Origin: Pleurocapsa minor GSE-CHR-MK 17-07R
GTDB lineage: Bacteria; Chloroflexota; Anaerolineae; Aggregatilineales; Phototrophicaceae
DNA length: 64,000 bases
Reading direction: 5' to 3'
Assembly (NCBI GenBank): GCA_019359125.1
Contig: JAHHHY010000014.1
Span: 1 to 64,000, forward strand
Shown: piece by piece, positions 34,430-43,691 of the stretch
Numbering within the stretch: position 1 is the first letter of the stretch
How the letters are laid out: every line of letters begins with the position of its first letter
Notes under the pieces: model-generated
What the model was told of the DNA's origin: nothing
What the model saw: only the letters and a program-made list of their open reading frames with translations
Databases searched by the model: none
Program-made: the position numbers and the translations under genes

Positions 34430-35443
34430 ATGCAGATCGGAATGTATGGACTGGGGCGCATGGGCGCGAATATGGCGCGCCGCCTGTTGAAAGATGGCCA
34501 CGATGTCGTGGCCTCCAACCGCAGCGCGGGGCCGGTGGATGCGCTGGGCGCGGAAGGCGCGAAGACCGCCTACTCGCTGCCCGAGCTGGTGGAGAAGCTG
34601 GAAGCGCCGCGCGCCATCTGGCTGATGGTTCCGGCGGCCACCGTGGATGATATGATCGCCCAGATTACCCCGCTGCTCTCGCCCGGCGATATCCTGATCG
34701 ACGGCGGCAACTCGTACTACATTGATGATATCCGCCGTGCAAAGGCGCTGGAGGCCCAGGGCATCCATTATCTCGACATCGGCACGAGCGGCGGCGTGTG
34801 GGGGCTGGAGCGCGGCTACTGCCTGATGATCGGCGGCCACGCCGAATCGGTGAAGCACCTCGACCCGATCTTTCGTTCACTGGCTCCCGGACGCGATACT
34901 GCGCCGCGCACCGAAGGGCGCGAGGCCATCACCGACAGCACGGCCGAAGACGGCTATCTGCACTGCGGACCTGCTGGCGCGGGCCACTTCGTCAAGATGG
35001 TGCACAATGGCATCGAATATGGCCTGATGGCCGCCTATGCCGAGGGCTTCAACATCCTCAAGCAGGCCAATATTGGCGACGCCTCGCACGCTAAAGACGC
35101 CGAGACCGCCCCGCTGGGCGACCCGGAGCATTTTCAGTACAACTTCAACCTGCGCGATGTGTCTGAGCTGTGGCGGCGCGGCAGCGTGATTCCCTCGTGG
35201 CTGCTCGACCTGATCGCCATTTCGCTGCTCGACGACGAAAACCTGTCGCAGTTTGGCGGCAAGGTCAGCGACAGCGGGGAAGGCCGCTGGACCATTCTGG
35301 CGGCAGTGCAGGAAGGCGTGCCCGCGCCGGTGCTCAGCGCCGCGCTGTACGAACGCTTCTCCAGCCGTGGCAATGCGACCTTCGCCAACCAGCTGCTGTC
35401 GGCCATGCGCTATCAGTTTGGCGGGCATCACGAGAAGAAATAA
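34430..35443 (+). CDS. gnd: 6-phosphogluconate dehydrogenase (decarboxylating), short form
   Basis: 337 residues. It oxidises 6-phosphogluconate to ribulose 5-phosphate and CO2. The Rossmann motif is GMYGLGRMGANMAR, followed by SNRS after the second strand. The substrate loop is IDGGNSYYIDD and the catalytic Lys189 is in GHFVKMVHNGIEYG. It is shorter than the 470-aa form and belongs to the roughly 300-340-residue group seen in Gram-positive and photosynthetic bacteria. That group is often NAD-dependent; the NRS motif leaves the cofactor open. Confidence 0.93.
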   Translation: MQIGMYGLGRMGANMARRLLKDGHDVVASNRSAGPVDALGAEGAKTAYSLPELVEKLEAPRAIWLMVPAATVDDMIAQITPLLSPGDILIDGGNSYYIDDIRRAKALEAQGIHYLDIGTSGGVWGLERGYCLMIGGHAESVKHLDPIFRSLAPGRDTAPRTEGREAITDSTAEDGYLHCGPAGAGHFVKMVHNGIEYGLMAAYAEGFNILKQANIGDASHAKDAETAPLGDPEHFQYNFNLRDVSELWRRGSVIPSWLLDLIAISLLDDENLSQFGGKVSDSGEGRWTILAAVQEGVPAPVLSAALYERFSSRGNATFANQLLSAMRYQFGGHHEKK

Positions 35444-35479
35444 GGCTTCAATCGCGCGGATTCTTGCGGAGCAGTGAAC

Positions 35480-36154
35480 ATGGCAGACAAAAAAATCCTG
35501 GTCATCGATGTAGGCGGAAGCCGCGTGAAATGCCTTGTCACCGGAGAAGAAACGCCTGTACGCGAAGACTCCGGCCCTGATTATACGCCGGAGCAGATGG
35601 TCGAGGCCGTCAAGCGGCTGACGGCCCACTGGCAGTATGACGTGATCACGCTGGGGCTGCCCGGCGTGGTCAAGCATGACCGGATGACGCTGGAGCCTGT
35701 CAACCTCGGCGTCGGCTGGGCCGATTTTGATTTTCAGAAGGCCTTTGACAAGCCAATCAAGGTAGTCAATGACGCCGCTATGCAGGCCGTCGCTGCCTAC
35801 GAGGGTGGACGCATGCTGTTTCTGGGATTCGGCACCGGCCTCGGCTCGACCATGATCGTGAATAACGTGATCGCGCCGATGGAGCTGGGGCATCTGCCTT
35901 ACCGCAAGGGCAAGACCTTTGAGCAGCACGTGGGCGGCGTCGCACTGGCCGAGCTGGGCAAGAAAGAATGGCGCCGCTATGTGGATGATGTCATCCACCG
36001 CTTTTTCCACATCTTCCAGCCGGAATATATCGCGCTGGGCGGCGGCAATACCAAGTACATCGAAGACATTCCGGAATTCTGCCGCGTCGTGCCGAATGTG
36101 AGCGCGTTTTACGGCGGTTTCCGCATGTGGGATGCAGACGCCCCGCAGATGTAG
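35480..36154 (+). CDS. ROK-family sugar kinase (polyphosphate-glucokinase-like)
   Basis: 224 residues. VIDVGGSRVKCLVTG is the phosphate-1 loop and LGFGTGLGSTMIVNN the phosphate-2 loop. ELGHLPYRKGKTFEQHVGG is the conserved ROK segment, although the zinc-binding cysteines of many ROK proteins are absent. The size matches the short polyphosphate/ATP glucokinases. In the context it probably phosphorylates glucose. The ATG at 35480 is preferred over the GTG at 35474 because GCGGAG is at correct spacing. Confidence 0.85.
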   Translation: MADKKILVIDVGGSRVKCLVTGEETPVREDSGPDYTPEQMVEAVKRLTAHWQYDVITLGLPGVVKHDRMTLEPVNLGVGWADFDFQKAFDKPIKVVNDAAMQAVAAYEGGRMLFLGFGTGLGSTMIVNNVIAPMELGHLPYRKGKTFEQHVGGVALAELGKKEWRRYVDDVIHRFFHIFQPEYIALGGGNTKYIEDIPEFCRVVPNVSAFYGGFRMWDADAPQM

Positions 36155-36211
36155 CAGGCGGGATAAGCTGGACAGCACACATCGGGCAAATTCGCACACG
36201 AGGACAGACAC

Positions 36212-36967
36212 ATGGCGCGGTTGGTTCAGATAGCAGAGGCAGGGAACGACTTCGCCATGCTGGCGGCGACGCTGATCGCCATGACTGCGCAGAAGGCGGT
36301 GCGCGAGCGCGGCGTGTGCTCGATCGCGCTGTCTGGCGGTTCCACGCCAAAGGCCGCGTATGCGCTGCTGGCCGAAGATGTGCGCCTGCGCACCATGATG
36401 CCGTGGAGCCAGACGCATTTCTACTGGGGGGACGAGCGCGCTGTGCCGCCAGAGCATCCCGACAGCTGCTACCGCATGGCCTATCAGGCGATGCTCTCGA
36501 AGGTGACCGCGGGCGGGGTGCATCGTATCCGCGCCGAGTATGAGCCTGCCCGCGCCGCGTCTGACTATGCCTCAGAGCTGGCCAAGACCGATGTGCTGGA
36601 ACAGCGCGACGGCTGGCCGGTGTTTGACCTGATGCTGCTCGGTTTCGGCCCGGATGGGCATACGGCGTCGTTGTTTCCCGGCACCAAAGCCCTGGCCGAG
36701 ACCACCCGCACGGTCGTGCCGAACTGGGTGGGCAAGCTGGCGGCCTGGCGCATCACGCTGACGGCGCCCGTTATCAATCAGGCGCGCCGTGTGGTCTTTC
36801 TGGCGTCCGGCGACGAAAAGGCGCTCCCCCTCAAGGGCGCGCTGGAAGGCCCGCACGAGCCTGAGCAGCTTCCCGCGCAGTTGATTGCGCCGACGCAGGG
36901 CACGCTCGTCTATCTGCTGGACAAGCCAGCCGCGCGCCTGCTGGCCCCCGCCACACTGGAGCTGTGA
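36212..36967 (+). CDS. pgl: 6-phosphogluconolactonase
   Basis: 251 residues of the DevB/SOL type. ALSGGSTPKAAYALLA, WGDERAVPPEHPDSCY and LLGFGPDGHTASLFPGT are the three family motifs; the His in DGHTAS is catalytic. It hydrolyses 6-phosphogluconolactone to 6-phosphogluconate. The stop overlaps the rpe start (TGATG), so the two are coupled. Confidence 0.94.
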   Translation: MARLVQIAEAGNDFAMLAATLIAMTAQKAVRERGVCSIALSGGSTPKAAYALLAEDVRLRTMMPWSQTHFYWGDERAVPPEHPDSCYRMAYQAMLSKVTAGGVHRIRAEYEPARAASDYASELAKTDVLEQRDGWPVFDLMLLGFGPDGHTASLFPGTKALAETTRTVVPNWVGKLAAWRITLTAPVINQARRVVFLASGDEKALPLKGALEGPHEPEQLPAQLIAPTQGTLVYLLDKPAARLLAPATLEL

Positions 36968-37635
36968 TGACCCCGACCCGAATTGCCCCCTCGCTGCTCG
37001 CTGCTGATTTCCTGCGCCTGGGCGAGCACGTCGCCGCGGCCCAGTCCGCCGGCGTCGATCGGCTGCATCTGGATGTCATGGACGGGCATTTTGTGCCCAA
37101 CCTGTCATTTGGCATGCCGATCATCAGCGCTGTCAGACGCATCACCCCGCTGCTGCTGGAAGTGCATCTGATGGTGTCTAACCCCCAAGATCTGATTGAG
37201 CCGGTTATAAAGGCCGGCGCGGATATCGTGCAGGTGCAGGTCGAGACGACCGCGCATCTGGACAAGCTGCTGATGCAGATCAAGTCCCACGGGAAAAGAG
37301 CGGTCGCGGTGCTGAATCCGGCCACCCCTCTAACCGTCATTGATGAAGTAGCCGGTTTGCTCGATGGCCTGCTGATTATGACCGTCAATCCCGGTTTTGG
37401 CGGTCAGAAACTGATTCCGTACACGCTGGACAAGGTACGCCGTGCGCGTGCCCTGCTGGACGAACGCAATCCGGCCTGCGATATTGAGGTCGATGGCGGC
37501 ATCGATGCCTCGACCATCCGCCAGGCTGTGCTGGCTGGGGCGGGGGTGTGCGTGGCTGGCACGTCGATTTTCAACGCGCCGGATGGGGTGCTGGCCGGTG
37601 TGCGCGCTTTGCAGGTGGCCGCTGACACCGACTAG
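36967..37635 (+). CDS. rpe: Ribulose-phosphate 3-epimerase
   Basis: 222 residues, TIM barrel. IAPSLLAADF, HLDVMDGHFVPNLSFG (metal ligands Asp and His), VNPGFGGQKLI and IEVDGGID carry the conserved residues. It interconverts ribulose 5-phosphate and xylulose 5-phosphate. The ATG at 36967 overlaps the pgl stop. It is the last gene of the sugar-phosphate run. Confidence 0.95.
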   Translation: MTPTRIAPSLLAADFLRLGEHVAAAQSAGVDRLHLDVMDGHFVPNLSFGMPIISAVRRITPLLLEVHLMVSNPQDLIEPVIKAGADIVQVQVETTAHLDKLLMQIKSHGKRAVAVLNPATPLTVIDEVAGLLDGLLIMTVNPGFGGQKLIPYTLDKVRRARALLDERNPACDIEVDGGIDASTIRQAVLAGAGVCVAGTSIFNAPDGVLAGVRALQVAADTD

Positions 37636-37831
37636 GTTTTCTGGCGAAACTTCAGCTTACAGCGTATATTGCGCTTCTCTCAGATCGCGCCCAATACCCT
37701 CGACCCACGCGAATCGGCATTGGGCAACCTGCTCAAAGATGATCCCCCTGACTTGGGTGAAATTATGAGCGCAGGATAAATTAAACGCGTTATACTCGGC
37801 TGTGTTAACCGCTTGTAAAGGTGGTGCAGGC

Positions 37832-39037
37832 TTGAGCATTTCTCCAGCGACTTGGGCAAGGACGGCGCTGAATCGCCTGCTGGATGCGTCTCCGCTGGTG
37901 ATTGCGCTGCTGCTGGCGTTTATGGTGGCATCCACGCTGCTGCTGGCGCTGAATGTCAGCCCGCTAGAGGGCTTCGCGTCCATGTTCGAGGGCGCGTTTG
38001 GCAACGAAAACTCCACTGCTGAAACCTTCGTCAAAGCCACGCCCATGCTGTTTGTGGCCATCGGCATCTGTATCGCCTTTCGCGGCGGCATGACCAATGT
38101 CGGCGGCGAGGGGCAGATGATTATGGGCGCCGTAGCGGGCACCGCTGTCGCGCTGGCCGCGGGCGAGCCGCTGGGCTGGCTGGGCATTCCGCTGGCGATC
38201 ATCGCCGGATTCATCGCCGGGGCGCTGTATGGCGGGCTGGCCGGATGGCTGAAAGCCTGGTTCAACGTCAATGAAATCCTCAGCACGATCATGCTCAATG
38301 CCATCGCCGTGCAGTTCATGAACTTCATGCTCAACGGCCCGATGCTCGACCCCACCGAAGCCGGCGTCAACCAGATTCCCAAAACTGCCCGCATCCTGGA
38401 AACGATTCAGCTGCCACGCCTGTCGCTGCCGCTGCCACCGGGCGTCGCTGACCTGTTCAGCCTGCAAAATGCCGAGTTATTCGCGCGCACCCGCCTGCAC
38501 TGGGGGCTGGTGATCGCGGTGCTGCTGGCGGTCGTGGCCTATTTCCTGCTCTGGCGCACGACCGTGGGCTATCGCATCCGCGCTGTGGGTGAGAACGAAC
38601 GCGCTTCGCGCTACGCGGGCATCAGCGTGCGCGGCCACATGGTGCTGTCGATGATGCTGGCGGGCGGATTCGCCGGGCTGGCGGGCATCATCCAGGTGCT
38701 GGGCTTGCAGTATCGTCTGCAAACAGACGGCAGTGCGACCGGCTTCACCGGCAACGCGGGCTTCAACGGTATCGTGGTGGCGCTGTTCGGCGGGCTGAAT
38801 CCACTCGGCGCGATTCCGGCGTCGGCCTTCTTCGGCGGGCTGCTGGTGGGCGCGCAGAAAATGCAGCGTGACCTGGGCGTGCCTGCCGCGCTCATCACCA
38901 GCATCAACGGCCTGATCGTCATCTTCGCGGTCAGCAGCGAATACTTTCGCGTCTGGCTGACGCGCCGCCGTCGCCTGGCCGAGGCCGAGGCGCAGCAGAA
39001 AGCCGCGTCTGCATCGACGGCAGGGGTGCCTTCATGA
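37832..39037 (+). CDS. Nucleoside ABC transporter permease 1 (BmpC/NupB-like)
   Basis: About 401 residues with eight to ten membrane helices of the branched-chain-permease fold. RGGMTNVGGEGQMIMGAVAG and LSTIMLNAIAVQFMNFML are typical of the COG4603 permease that works with BMP-family binding proteins. The likely start is TTG at 37832, with AAAGGTGG upstream; a GTG at 37802 is in frame but lacks a ribosome site. The next permease overlaps by four bases (ATGA). Confidence 0.9.
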   Translation: MSISPATWARTALNRLLDASPLVIALLLAFMVASTLLLALNVSPLEGFASMFEGAFGNENSTAETFVKATPMLFVAIGICIAFRGGMTNVGGEGQMIMGAVAGTAVALAAGEPLGWLGIPLAIIAGFIAGALYGGLAGWLKAWFNVNEILSTIMLNAIAVQFMNFMLNGPMLDPTEAGVNQIPKTARILETIQLPRLSLPLPPGVADLFSLQNAELFARTRLHWGLVIAVLLAVVAYFLLWRTTVGYRIRAVGENERASRYAGISVRGHMVLSMMLAGGFAGLAGIIQVLGLQYRLQTDGSATGFTGNAGFNGIVVALFGGLNPLGAIPASAFFGGLLVGAQKMQRDLGVPAALITSINGLIVIFAVSSEYFRVWLTRRRRLAEAEAQQKAASASTAGVPS

Positions 39038-39975
39038 ATATCTTCGAGACGATCGGCAGCATCGTGACCGCCAGCGTGTTTGCGTCCACGCTGCGGCTGG
39101 CGACGCCCTATTTGTTCGCGGCCATCGGCGAGACCTTCGCCCAGCGCAGCGGCCTGCTCAATCTGGGCGTGGACGGCATCATGCTGATGGGCGCGTTTAC
39201 CGGCTTTTACGCGGTGTATGCCACCGGCAGCCTGCTGCTGGGTGTGCTCACGGCGCTGGTTGTCGGCGGGCTGATGGGGCTGGCGATAGCCTTCATCAGC
39301 GTGACGCTGCGCGCCAAGCAGGGCATCAGCGGCATCGGCCTGTACCTGTTCGGGCTGGGGCTGAGCGAGCTGCTGTTCCAGCGGCTGATCGGCACGCCGA
39401 AGTCGATCGAGCGTTTCCCGGATATCTACATCCCCGTCCTGTCCGACATCGAGTTTCTGGGCATCGGGCAAATTTTCTTCCGCCAGAACCTGCTGGTGTA
39501 CATCGCCTTTGCCAGTGTGCCGATCGCGGCTTATGTGCTGCGCCGCACCTCGTACGGGCTGAAGATTCGCGCGGTCGGCCAGAACCCGGCGGCGGCCGAC
39601 GCGATGGACGTGAATGTGGCGCGCATCCGCTACAGCACGCAGATTTTCGGCGGCATGATGGCCGGGCTGGCGGGCGCGTCGCTGTCGGTCGCGCTGCTGG
39701 GCGTGTTCCAGCAAAACCTGACCGGCGGGCTGGGCTTCATCGCTGTGGCGCTGGTGTACTTCGGGCGCTGGCGGCCGGTGGGCGTGATGATCGGGGCGCT
39801 GCTGTTCAGCTTCGTCAATGCGCTTCAGCTTCAGGTGGGCGCGCTCGGCTTCGACGTGCCGCCCGAATTTTCGACGATGGCACCGTATGTCATCACGATC
39901 ATCGCCCTGGCTTTTGCGGGCAGACAGACCGAAAAGCCGACGGCGCTGACGGTGCCGTTCCAGCGCGGGGAATAG
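39034..39975 (+). CDS. Nucleoside ABC transporter permease 2 (NupC-like)
   Basis: 313 residues, about eight helices. FAAIGETFAQRSGLLNLGVD, GIMLMGAF and QGISGIGLYLFGLGLSELLF are characteristic of the second permease (COG1079). With permease 1 it forms the membrane channel of a BMP-type purine nucleoside importer. Confidence 0.92.
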   Translation: MNIFETIGSIVTASVFASTLRLATPYLFAAIGETFAQRSGLLNLGVDGIMLMGAFTGFYAVYATGSLLLGVLTALVVGGLMGLAIAFISVTLRAKQGISGIGLYLFGLGLSELLFQRLIGTPKSIERFPDIYIPVLSDIEFLGIGQIFFRQNLLVYIAFASVPIAAYVLRRTSYGLKIRAVGQNPAAADAMDVNVARIRYSTQIFGGMMAGLAGASLSVALLGVFQQNLTGGLGFIAVALVYFGRWRPVGVMIGALLFSFVNALQLQVGALGFDVPPEFSTMAPYVITIIALAFAGRQTEKPTALTVPFQRGE

Positions 39976-40043
39976 CCCTGCGCCGGGACCTTCACACAGG
40001 TGGTTATTTGACCACAGGCATGGTCAATTTGAGGAGAGAGGCA

Positions 40044-41075
40044 ATGCTGCACATGAACAAAAAGGGGATGGGTCTGGGATTGGCTGCGCTGGGTCTGCTG
40101 GGTGTGCTGCCCGCAGTATCGGCGCAGGATGATGTCTTTCGTGTCGCGGCTGTCGCGCCCAGCGCGGCAGCAGACCTGGCCTTCAGCCAGAGCATGTTCG
40201 ATGCGCTGACGCTGCTGGACGAGGAACTGGGGGATGCCTTCGAATTCACCTTCCAGGAAGGCACGTTCATCGTGGACGATGCCGCGGTGGCCATGCGTGA
40301 CTGGGCGTCCAGCGGGGAATATGACCTGGTGATCGGCCACGGCTCGCAGTATGGCGCAGTCGTGGAAGAGCTGGCCGCCGAGTTCCCCGAAGTCAGCTTT
40401 GCCTGGGGCACCGACAACAACACCTTCGGCCTGCCCAACGTGTTTGCCTATACGGCCGCCGCTGAAGAAGGCGGTTTCATCAACGGGGCGCTGGCGGCCC
40501 TGCTATCCGAGGCCGGCAATATCGGCGTGGTCGGCCCGATTGAAGTGGGCGACGCCAAGCTGTATGTCGACGGCTTCGTGTCTGGCGCGCTGTCGGTCAA
40601 CCCCGACGCGACCGTGGGCGTGAACTATATCCAGTCGTTCAGCGATGTCCCGCTGGCCACCGAAGCGGCCGAGGCCTTTGTCGCCAATGGCGCTGACGTG
40701 CTGACCGGTTCCGCGCAGATGGTCGTCGGCCCGATCGCCGTCGCCACTGACAACGAGGTGCTGTGGTTCGGCACGCAGAGCAGCCAGGCTGAGCTGTCTG
40801 CTGAAAGCGGCGTCACCTTCCAGGTCTATCGCTGGGATGTGGTGCTGCGTGACATCATCGCCAGCCTTGAAGAAGGCGTGCTGGGCGGCGAGTCGTATGT
40901 GCTGACGCTGGAAAATGGCGGCCTCGAAATCGAGATCAGCGAGTTTTCCGGCCTGGACGAAACCACGCTGGCTGAAGTGGAAGCAACTGTCGCCACCCTG
41001 ACCGAAGGCATCATTGCGGGCGACATCCTGCTGCTGCCCGATATGGTGGAAGCAACGCCGGAAGCCGGTTCCTAG
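40044..41075 (+). CDS. BMP-family nucleoside-binding protein
   Basis: 343 residues. The signal peptide runs to AVSAQD at about 26. The mature part has the BMP fold: FRVAAVAPSAAADLAFSQSM, DLVIGHGSQYGAVVEELAAE, and GGFINGALAALLSEAGNIG followed by VVGPIEVGD. BMP proteins bind nucleosides for import. No lipobox cysteine follows the signal peptide, although most BMP proteins of monoderm bacteria are lipoproteins. GAGGAGAGAG precedes the ATG at 40044. A long hairpin follows the gene. Confidence 0.9.
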   Translation: MLHMNKKGMGLGLAALGLLGVLPAVSAQDDVFRVAAVAPSAAADLAFSQSMFDALTLLDEELGDAFEFTFQEGTFIVDDAAVAMRDWASSGEYDLVIGHGSQYGAVVEELAAEFPEVSFAWGTDNNTFGLPNVFAYTAAAEEGGFINGALAALLSEAGNIGVVGPIEVGDAKLYVDGFVSGALSVNPDATVGVNYIQSFSDVPLATEAAEAFVANGADVLTGSAQMVVGPIAVATDNEVLWFGTQSSQAELSAESGVTFQVYRWDVVLRDIIASLEEGVLGGESYVLTLENGGLEIEISEFSGLDETTLAEVEATVATLTEGIIAGDILLLPDMVEATPEAGS

Positions 41076-41093
41076 AACCCTGTAGTTTGAAGT

Positions 41094-41141
41094 GGCTCAT
41101 CCCTGGCCCGTGGATTTCAGCGCGCCGGGGATGGGCCGTTT
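41094..41141 (+). terminator. Partial terminator between binding-protein and ATPase genes
   Basis: GGCTCATCCCTGGC at 41094-41107 pairs along all 14 bases (two G.U) with GCCGGGGATGGGCC at 41124-41137, followed by only GTTTCTGG. It probably reduces read-through, leaving more binding protein than ATPase, and may stabilise the upstream mRNA. Confidence 0.6.
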
Positions 41142-41165
41142 CTGGCCAGCCAGCAAAGGAATCCT

Positions 41166-42719
41166 ATGTCCGTACAGGCGACATCCAGCAGCCCGTCAGA
41201 GCGCATCGCCACGCTGGAAATGCGCGGCATCGTCAAGCGCTTCCCCGGCGTGACCGCGCTCAAAGGCGTGGATTTCGACGTGCATGCTGGCGAGATTCAT
41301 GCGCTGCTGGGCGAAAACGGTGCTGGCAAAAGCACGCTGATGAAGATCCTGTATGGGCTGTATCAGCAGTCGGAAGGGCAGGTGCTCATCAATGGCGCGC
41401 CCGTGCACATCGGCTCTCCTCACGAAAGCACGAAGCGCGGCATCGGCATGATCCACCAGCACTTCATGCTGGTTCCCTCGCTGACCGTGGCCGAAAATGT
41501 GGCGTTAGGCATGCCCTCCGGACGGGGCGGCGTGCTCGATTTGAAGAAAATTAGCGAGGATATTTCGCAGCTCTCGCAAAAATATAACCTCAGGATTTAC
41601 CCGGAGCGGCCGGTCTGGCAGCTTTCGGTGGGCGAACAGCAGCGCGTGGAAATCATCCGCGCGCTCTATCGCGGCGCGGCCCTGCTCATCCTGGACGAGC
41701 CGACAGCCGTGCTCACCCCGCAGGAAAGCGATGACCTGTTCATCGTGCTCAAGCAAATGGCCGCCGAGGGGCATTCGATCATCTTTATCTCGCACAAGCT
41801 GCATGAAGTGCTGGCCATCAGCGACCGCATCACGGTGCTGCGCGACGGCGCGCGCGTGAATACGATTCCTGCGGCGGGCGCCACCCGCCTCACGCTGGCC
41901 GAAATGATGGTTGGTCGGCCAGTCGTGCTGGAATATGAGCTGCCCCCGCCGGTGCGCGGTGAGGCCCGCCTGACGGTGCAGGGCGTCAGCGCGCTCAGCG
42001 AGCGCGGCGACATGGGCCTGAAAGAGGTCTCATTCACGCTCTACGGTGGCGAAATCGTCGGCGTGGCGGGCGTCAGCGGCAACGGGCAGCACGAGCTGGC
42101 CGAAGTGGTGGCTGGTATGCGTCCGCTGGCAGGCGGGACCATTCACGTGGGCGACCAGCCCGCGGGGGGAAAGTCGCCGGCTGCGCTGCGCCAGTTGGGC
42201 GTCAGCTACATCCCGGAGGAGCGCATGATCGATGGCGTGGTGAAGAACTTCACCGTGGCCGAGAATTTTGTGCTCAAAGACCAGTCTGATCCGCCCTATG
42301 CGCTGGGGCGCTTTTTCCTGCGTCCGCGCAAAATTGCCGAGGCCTGCCGTCAAATCATCCACGACTACGAGGTCAAGACGCCAGGCACCGATACCCCGAT
42401 CAAGAATCTGTCCGGCGGGAATATCCAGAAAGTCGTGCTGGCCCGTGAGCTGGCCCAGCAGCCGACGCTGCTGATCGCGGCCCAGCCCACGCGCGGCGTG
42501 GACATCGGCGCGACCGAATATATCCATCACCGCTTGCTGGAAGAACGCGCCAAAGGCACAGCCATCCTGCTGATTTCGGAAGACCTGGATGAGGTGATGG
42601 CCTTAAGTGATCGTATCATTGTGATGTATGAAGGGCGTGCGGTCGGCGAGGTGCTGCGCCGCGATTATGACGTGCGCACGATTGGCGCGATGATGGCCGG
42701 CGCGGGCCGTGGTGATTAA
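41166..42719 (+). CDS. Nucleoside ABC transporter ATPase (two NBDs)
   Basis: 517 residues with two nucleotide-binding domains, as in RbsA/NupA-type ATPases. NBD1 has GENGAGKSTLMK, the signature SVGEQQRVEI and Walker B LLILDEPTAVL. NBD2 is degenerate: GVSGNGQHELAE instead of Walker A, signature LSGGNIQKVVLAREL, and LLIAAQPTRGVD with Gln in place of the catalytic Glu. This asymmetry is usual in the family. It powers the two permeases upstream and is followed at 9 bases by the XDH FAD-subunit gene. Confidence 0.93.
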   Translation: MSVQATSSSPSERIATLEMRGIVKRFPGVTALKGVDFDVHAGEIHALLGENGAGKSTLMKILYGLYQQSEGQVLINGAPVHIGSPHESTKRGIGMIHQHFMLVPSLTVAENVALGMPSGRGGVLDLKKISEDISQLSQKYNLRIYPERPVWQLSVGEQQRVEIIRALYRGAALLILDEPTAVLTPQESDDLFIVLKQMAAEGHSIIFISHKLHEVLAISDRITVLRDGARVNTIPAAGATRLTLAEMMVGRPVVLEYELPPPVRGEARLTVQGVSALSERGDMGLKEVSFTLYGGEIVGVAGVSGNGQHELAEVVAGMRPLAGGTIHVGDQPAGGKSPAALRQLGVSYIPEERMIDGVVKNFTVAENFVLKDQSDPPYALGRFFLRPRKIAEACRQIIHDYEVKTPGTDTPIKNLSGGNIQKVVLARELAQQPTLLIAAQPTRGVDIGATEYIHHRLLEERAKGTAILLISEDLDEVMALSDRIIVMYEGRAVGEVLRRDYDVRTIGAMMAGAGRGD

Positions 42720-42728
42720 GTCAGGAAG

Positions 42729-43622
42729 ATGACGATGAAACTATGGGAAAAGTACTTTACCCCGGCCAGCGTGGATGAAGCGACGGCCCTGCTGGTGCAG
42801 TTTGCCGGTGGCGCGCGCATCGTCGCGGGCGGGACGGACCTGCTGGTGGAGGCCAAAGCCAGCGAGCACGAGCCGTTTCAGGCGCTGATCGATATCACGC
42901 GCATTCCTGAAATGACCAGCATCCGCGCCGATGACGCGTATGTGTACATTGGCGGCGGCGTCACCCACACCGAGATCGTGAAATCGCCGCTGGTGCTGGC
43001 CCATGCCATCTGCCTGGCGGAAAGCTGCGGCGTGATTGGCGGGCCGCAGGTGCGCAACGTGGCCACGCTGGGCGGCAATGTCGCCCATGCGCTGCCGGCT
43101 GGCGACGGCACGACCTCGCTGGTCGCGCTGGATGCTGAGGCCGAAGTGATCTTTCAGGGCACCCGTTCGTGGATGCCGCTGGCCGCGCTGTTCAGGGGGC
43201 CGGGCGTCAGCCTGCTGAATCCCACGCGTGACCTGCTGATCGGGTTCCGCTTTCACAAGCTGGGCGCCGGGGCAGGCACGGCCTTCGAGCGCATCATGCG
43301 GCCGCAGGGCGTCGCGCTGCCGGTGCTGAGCTGCGCCGTGTGGGTCTCGCTGGATGGGGCTGCGTTTGGCGAGGTGCGCGCCTGCATCGCGCCCAATGGC
43401 CCGGTGCCGACGCGCCTGACGCCTGTCGAGAAATTACTCGCCGGCCAGCCTGTCAGTGAAGACGTGATCGCCTCAGCCTGCGCGCTGGCCCGCGAGACGG
43501 TGACCGTGCGCACGAGCAAATATCGTGCCACCAGCGAGTACCGCGTGGAGATGGCCGATGTGCTGCTGCGCCGCACGCTGCATCAGGCGTGCGCCCGCGC
43601 AGGGCTGGCCGTCCCCGCCTGA
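42729..43622 (+). CDS. Xanthine dehydrogenase-type FAD subunit
   Basis: 297 residues of the CoxM/XdhB family. FAD loops are IVAGGTDLLVEAK and VIGGPQVRNVATLGGNVAHA; the C-terminal CO_deh_flav_C domain follows. It passes electrons from the Fe-S clusters to NAD+ or another acceptor. It lies 9 bases after the nucleoside ATPase gene and 69 before the large subunit, making a transporter-oxidase operon. Confidence 0.9.
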   Translation: MTMKLWEKYFTPASVDEATALLVQFAGGARIVAGGTDLLVEAKASEHEPFQALIDITRIPEMTSIRADDAYVYIGGGVTHTEIVKSPLVLAHAICLAESCGVIGGPQVRNVATLGGNVAHALPAGDGTTSLVALDAEAEVIFQGTRSWMPLAALFRGPGVSLLNPTRDLLIGFRFHKLGAGAGTAFERIMRPQGVALPVLSCAVWVSLDGAAFGEVRACIAPNGPVPTRLTPVEKLLAGQPVSEDVIASACALARETVTVRTSKYRATSEYRVEMADVLLRRTLHQACARAGLAVPA

Positions 43623-43691
43623 GATCGACTTTTTCGCGGCGCTCACGGGCGCTGCTTTCCGCAAAATACCTTTCGAGAAGGAAACACTGCC

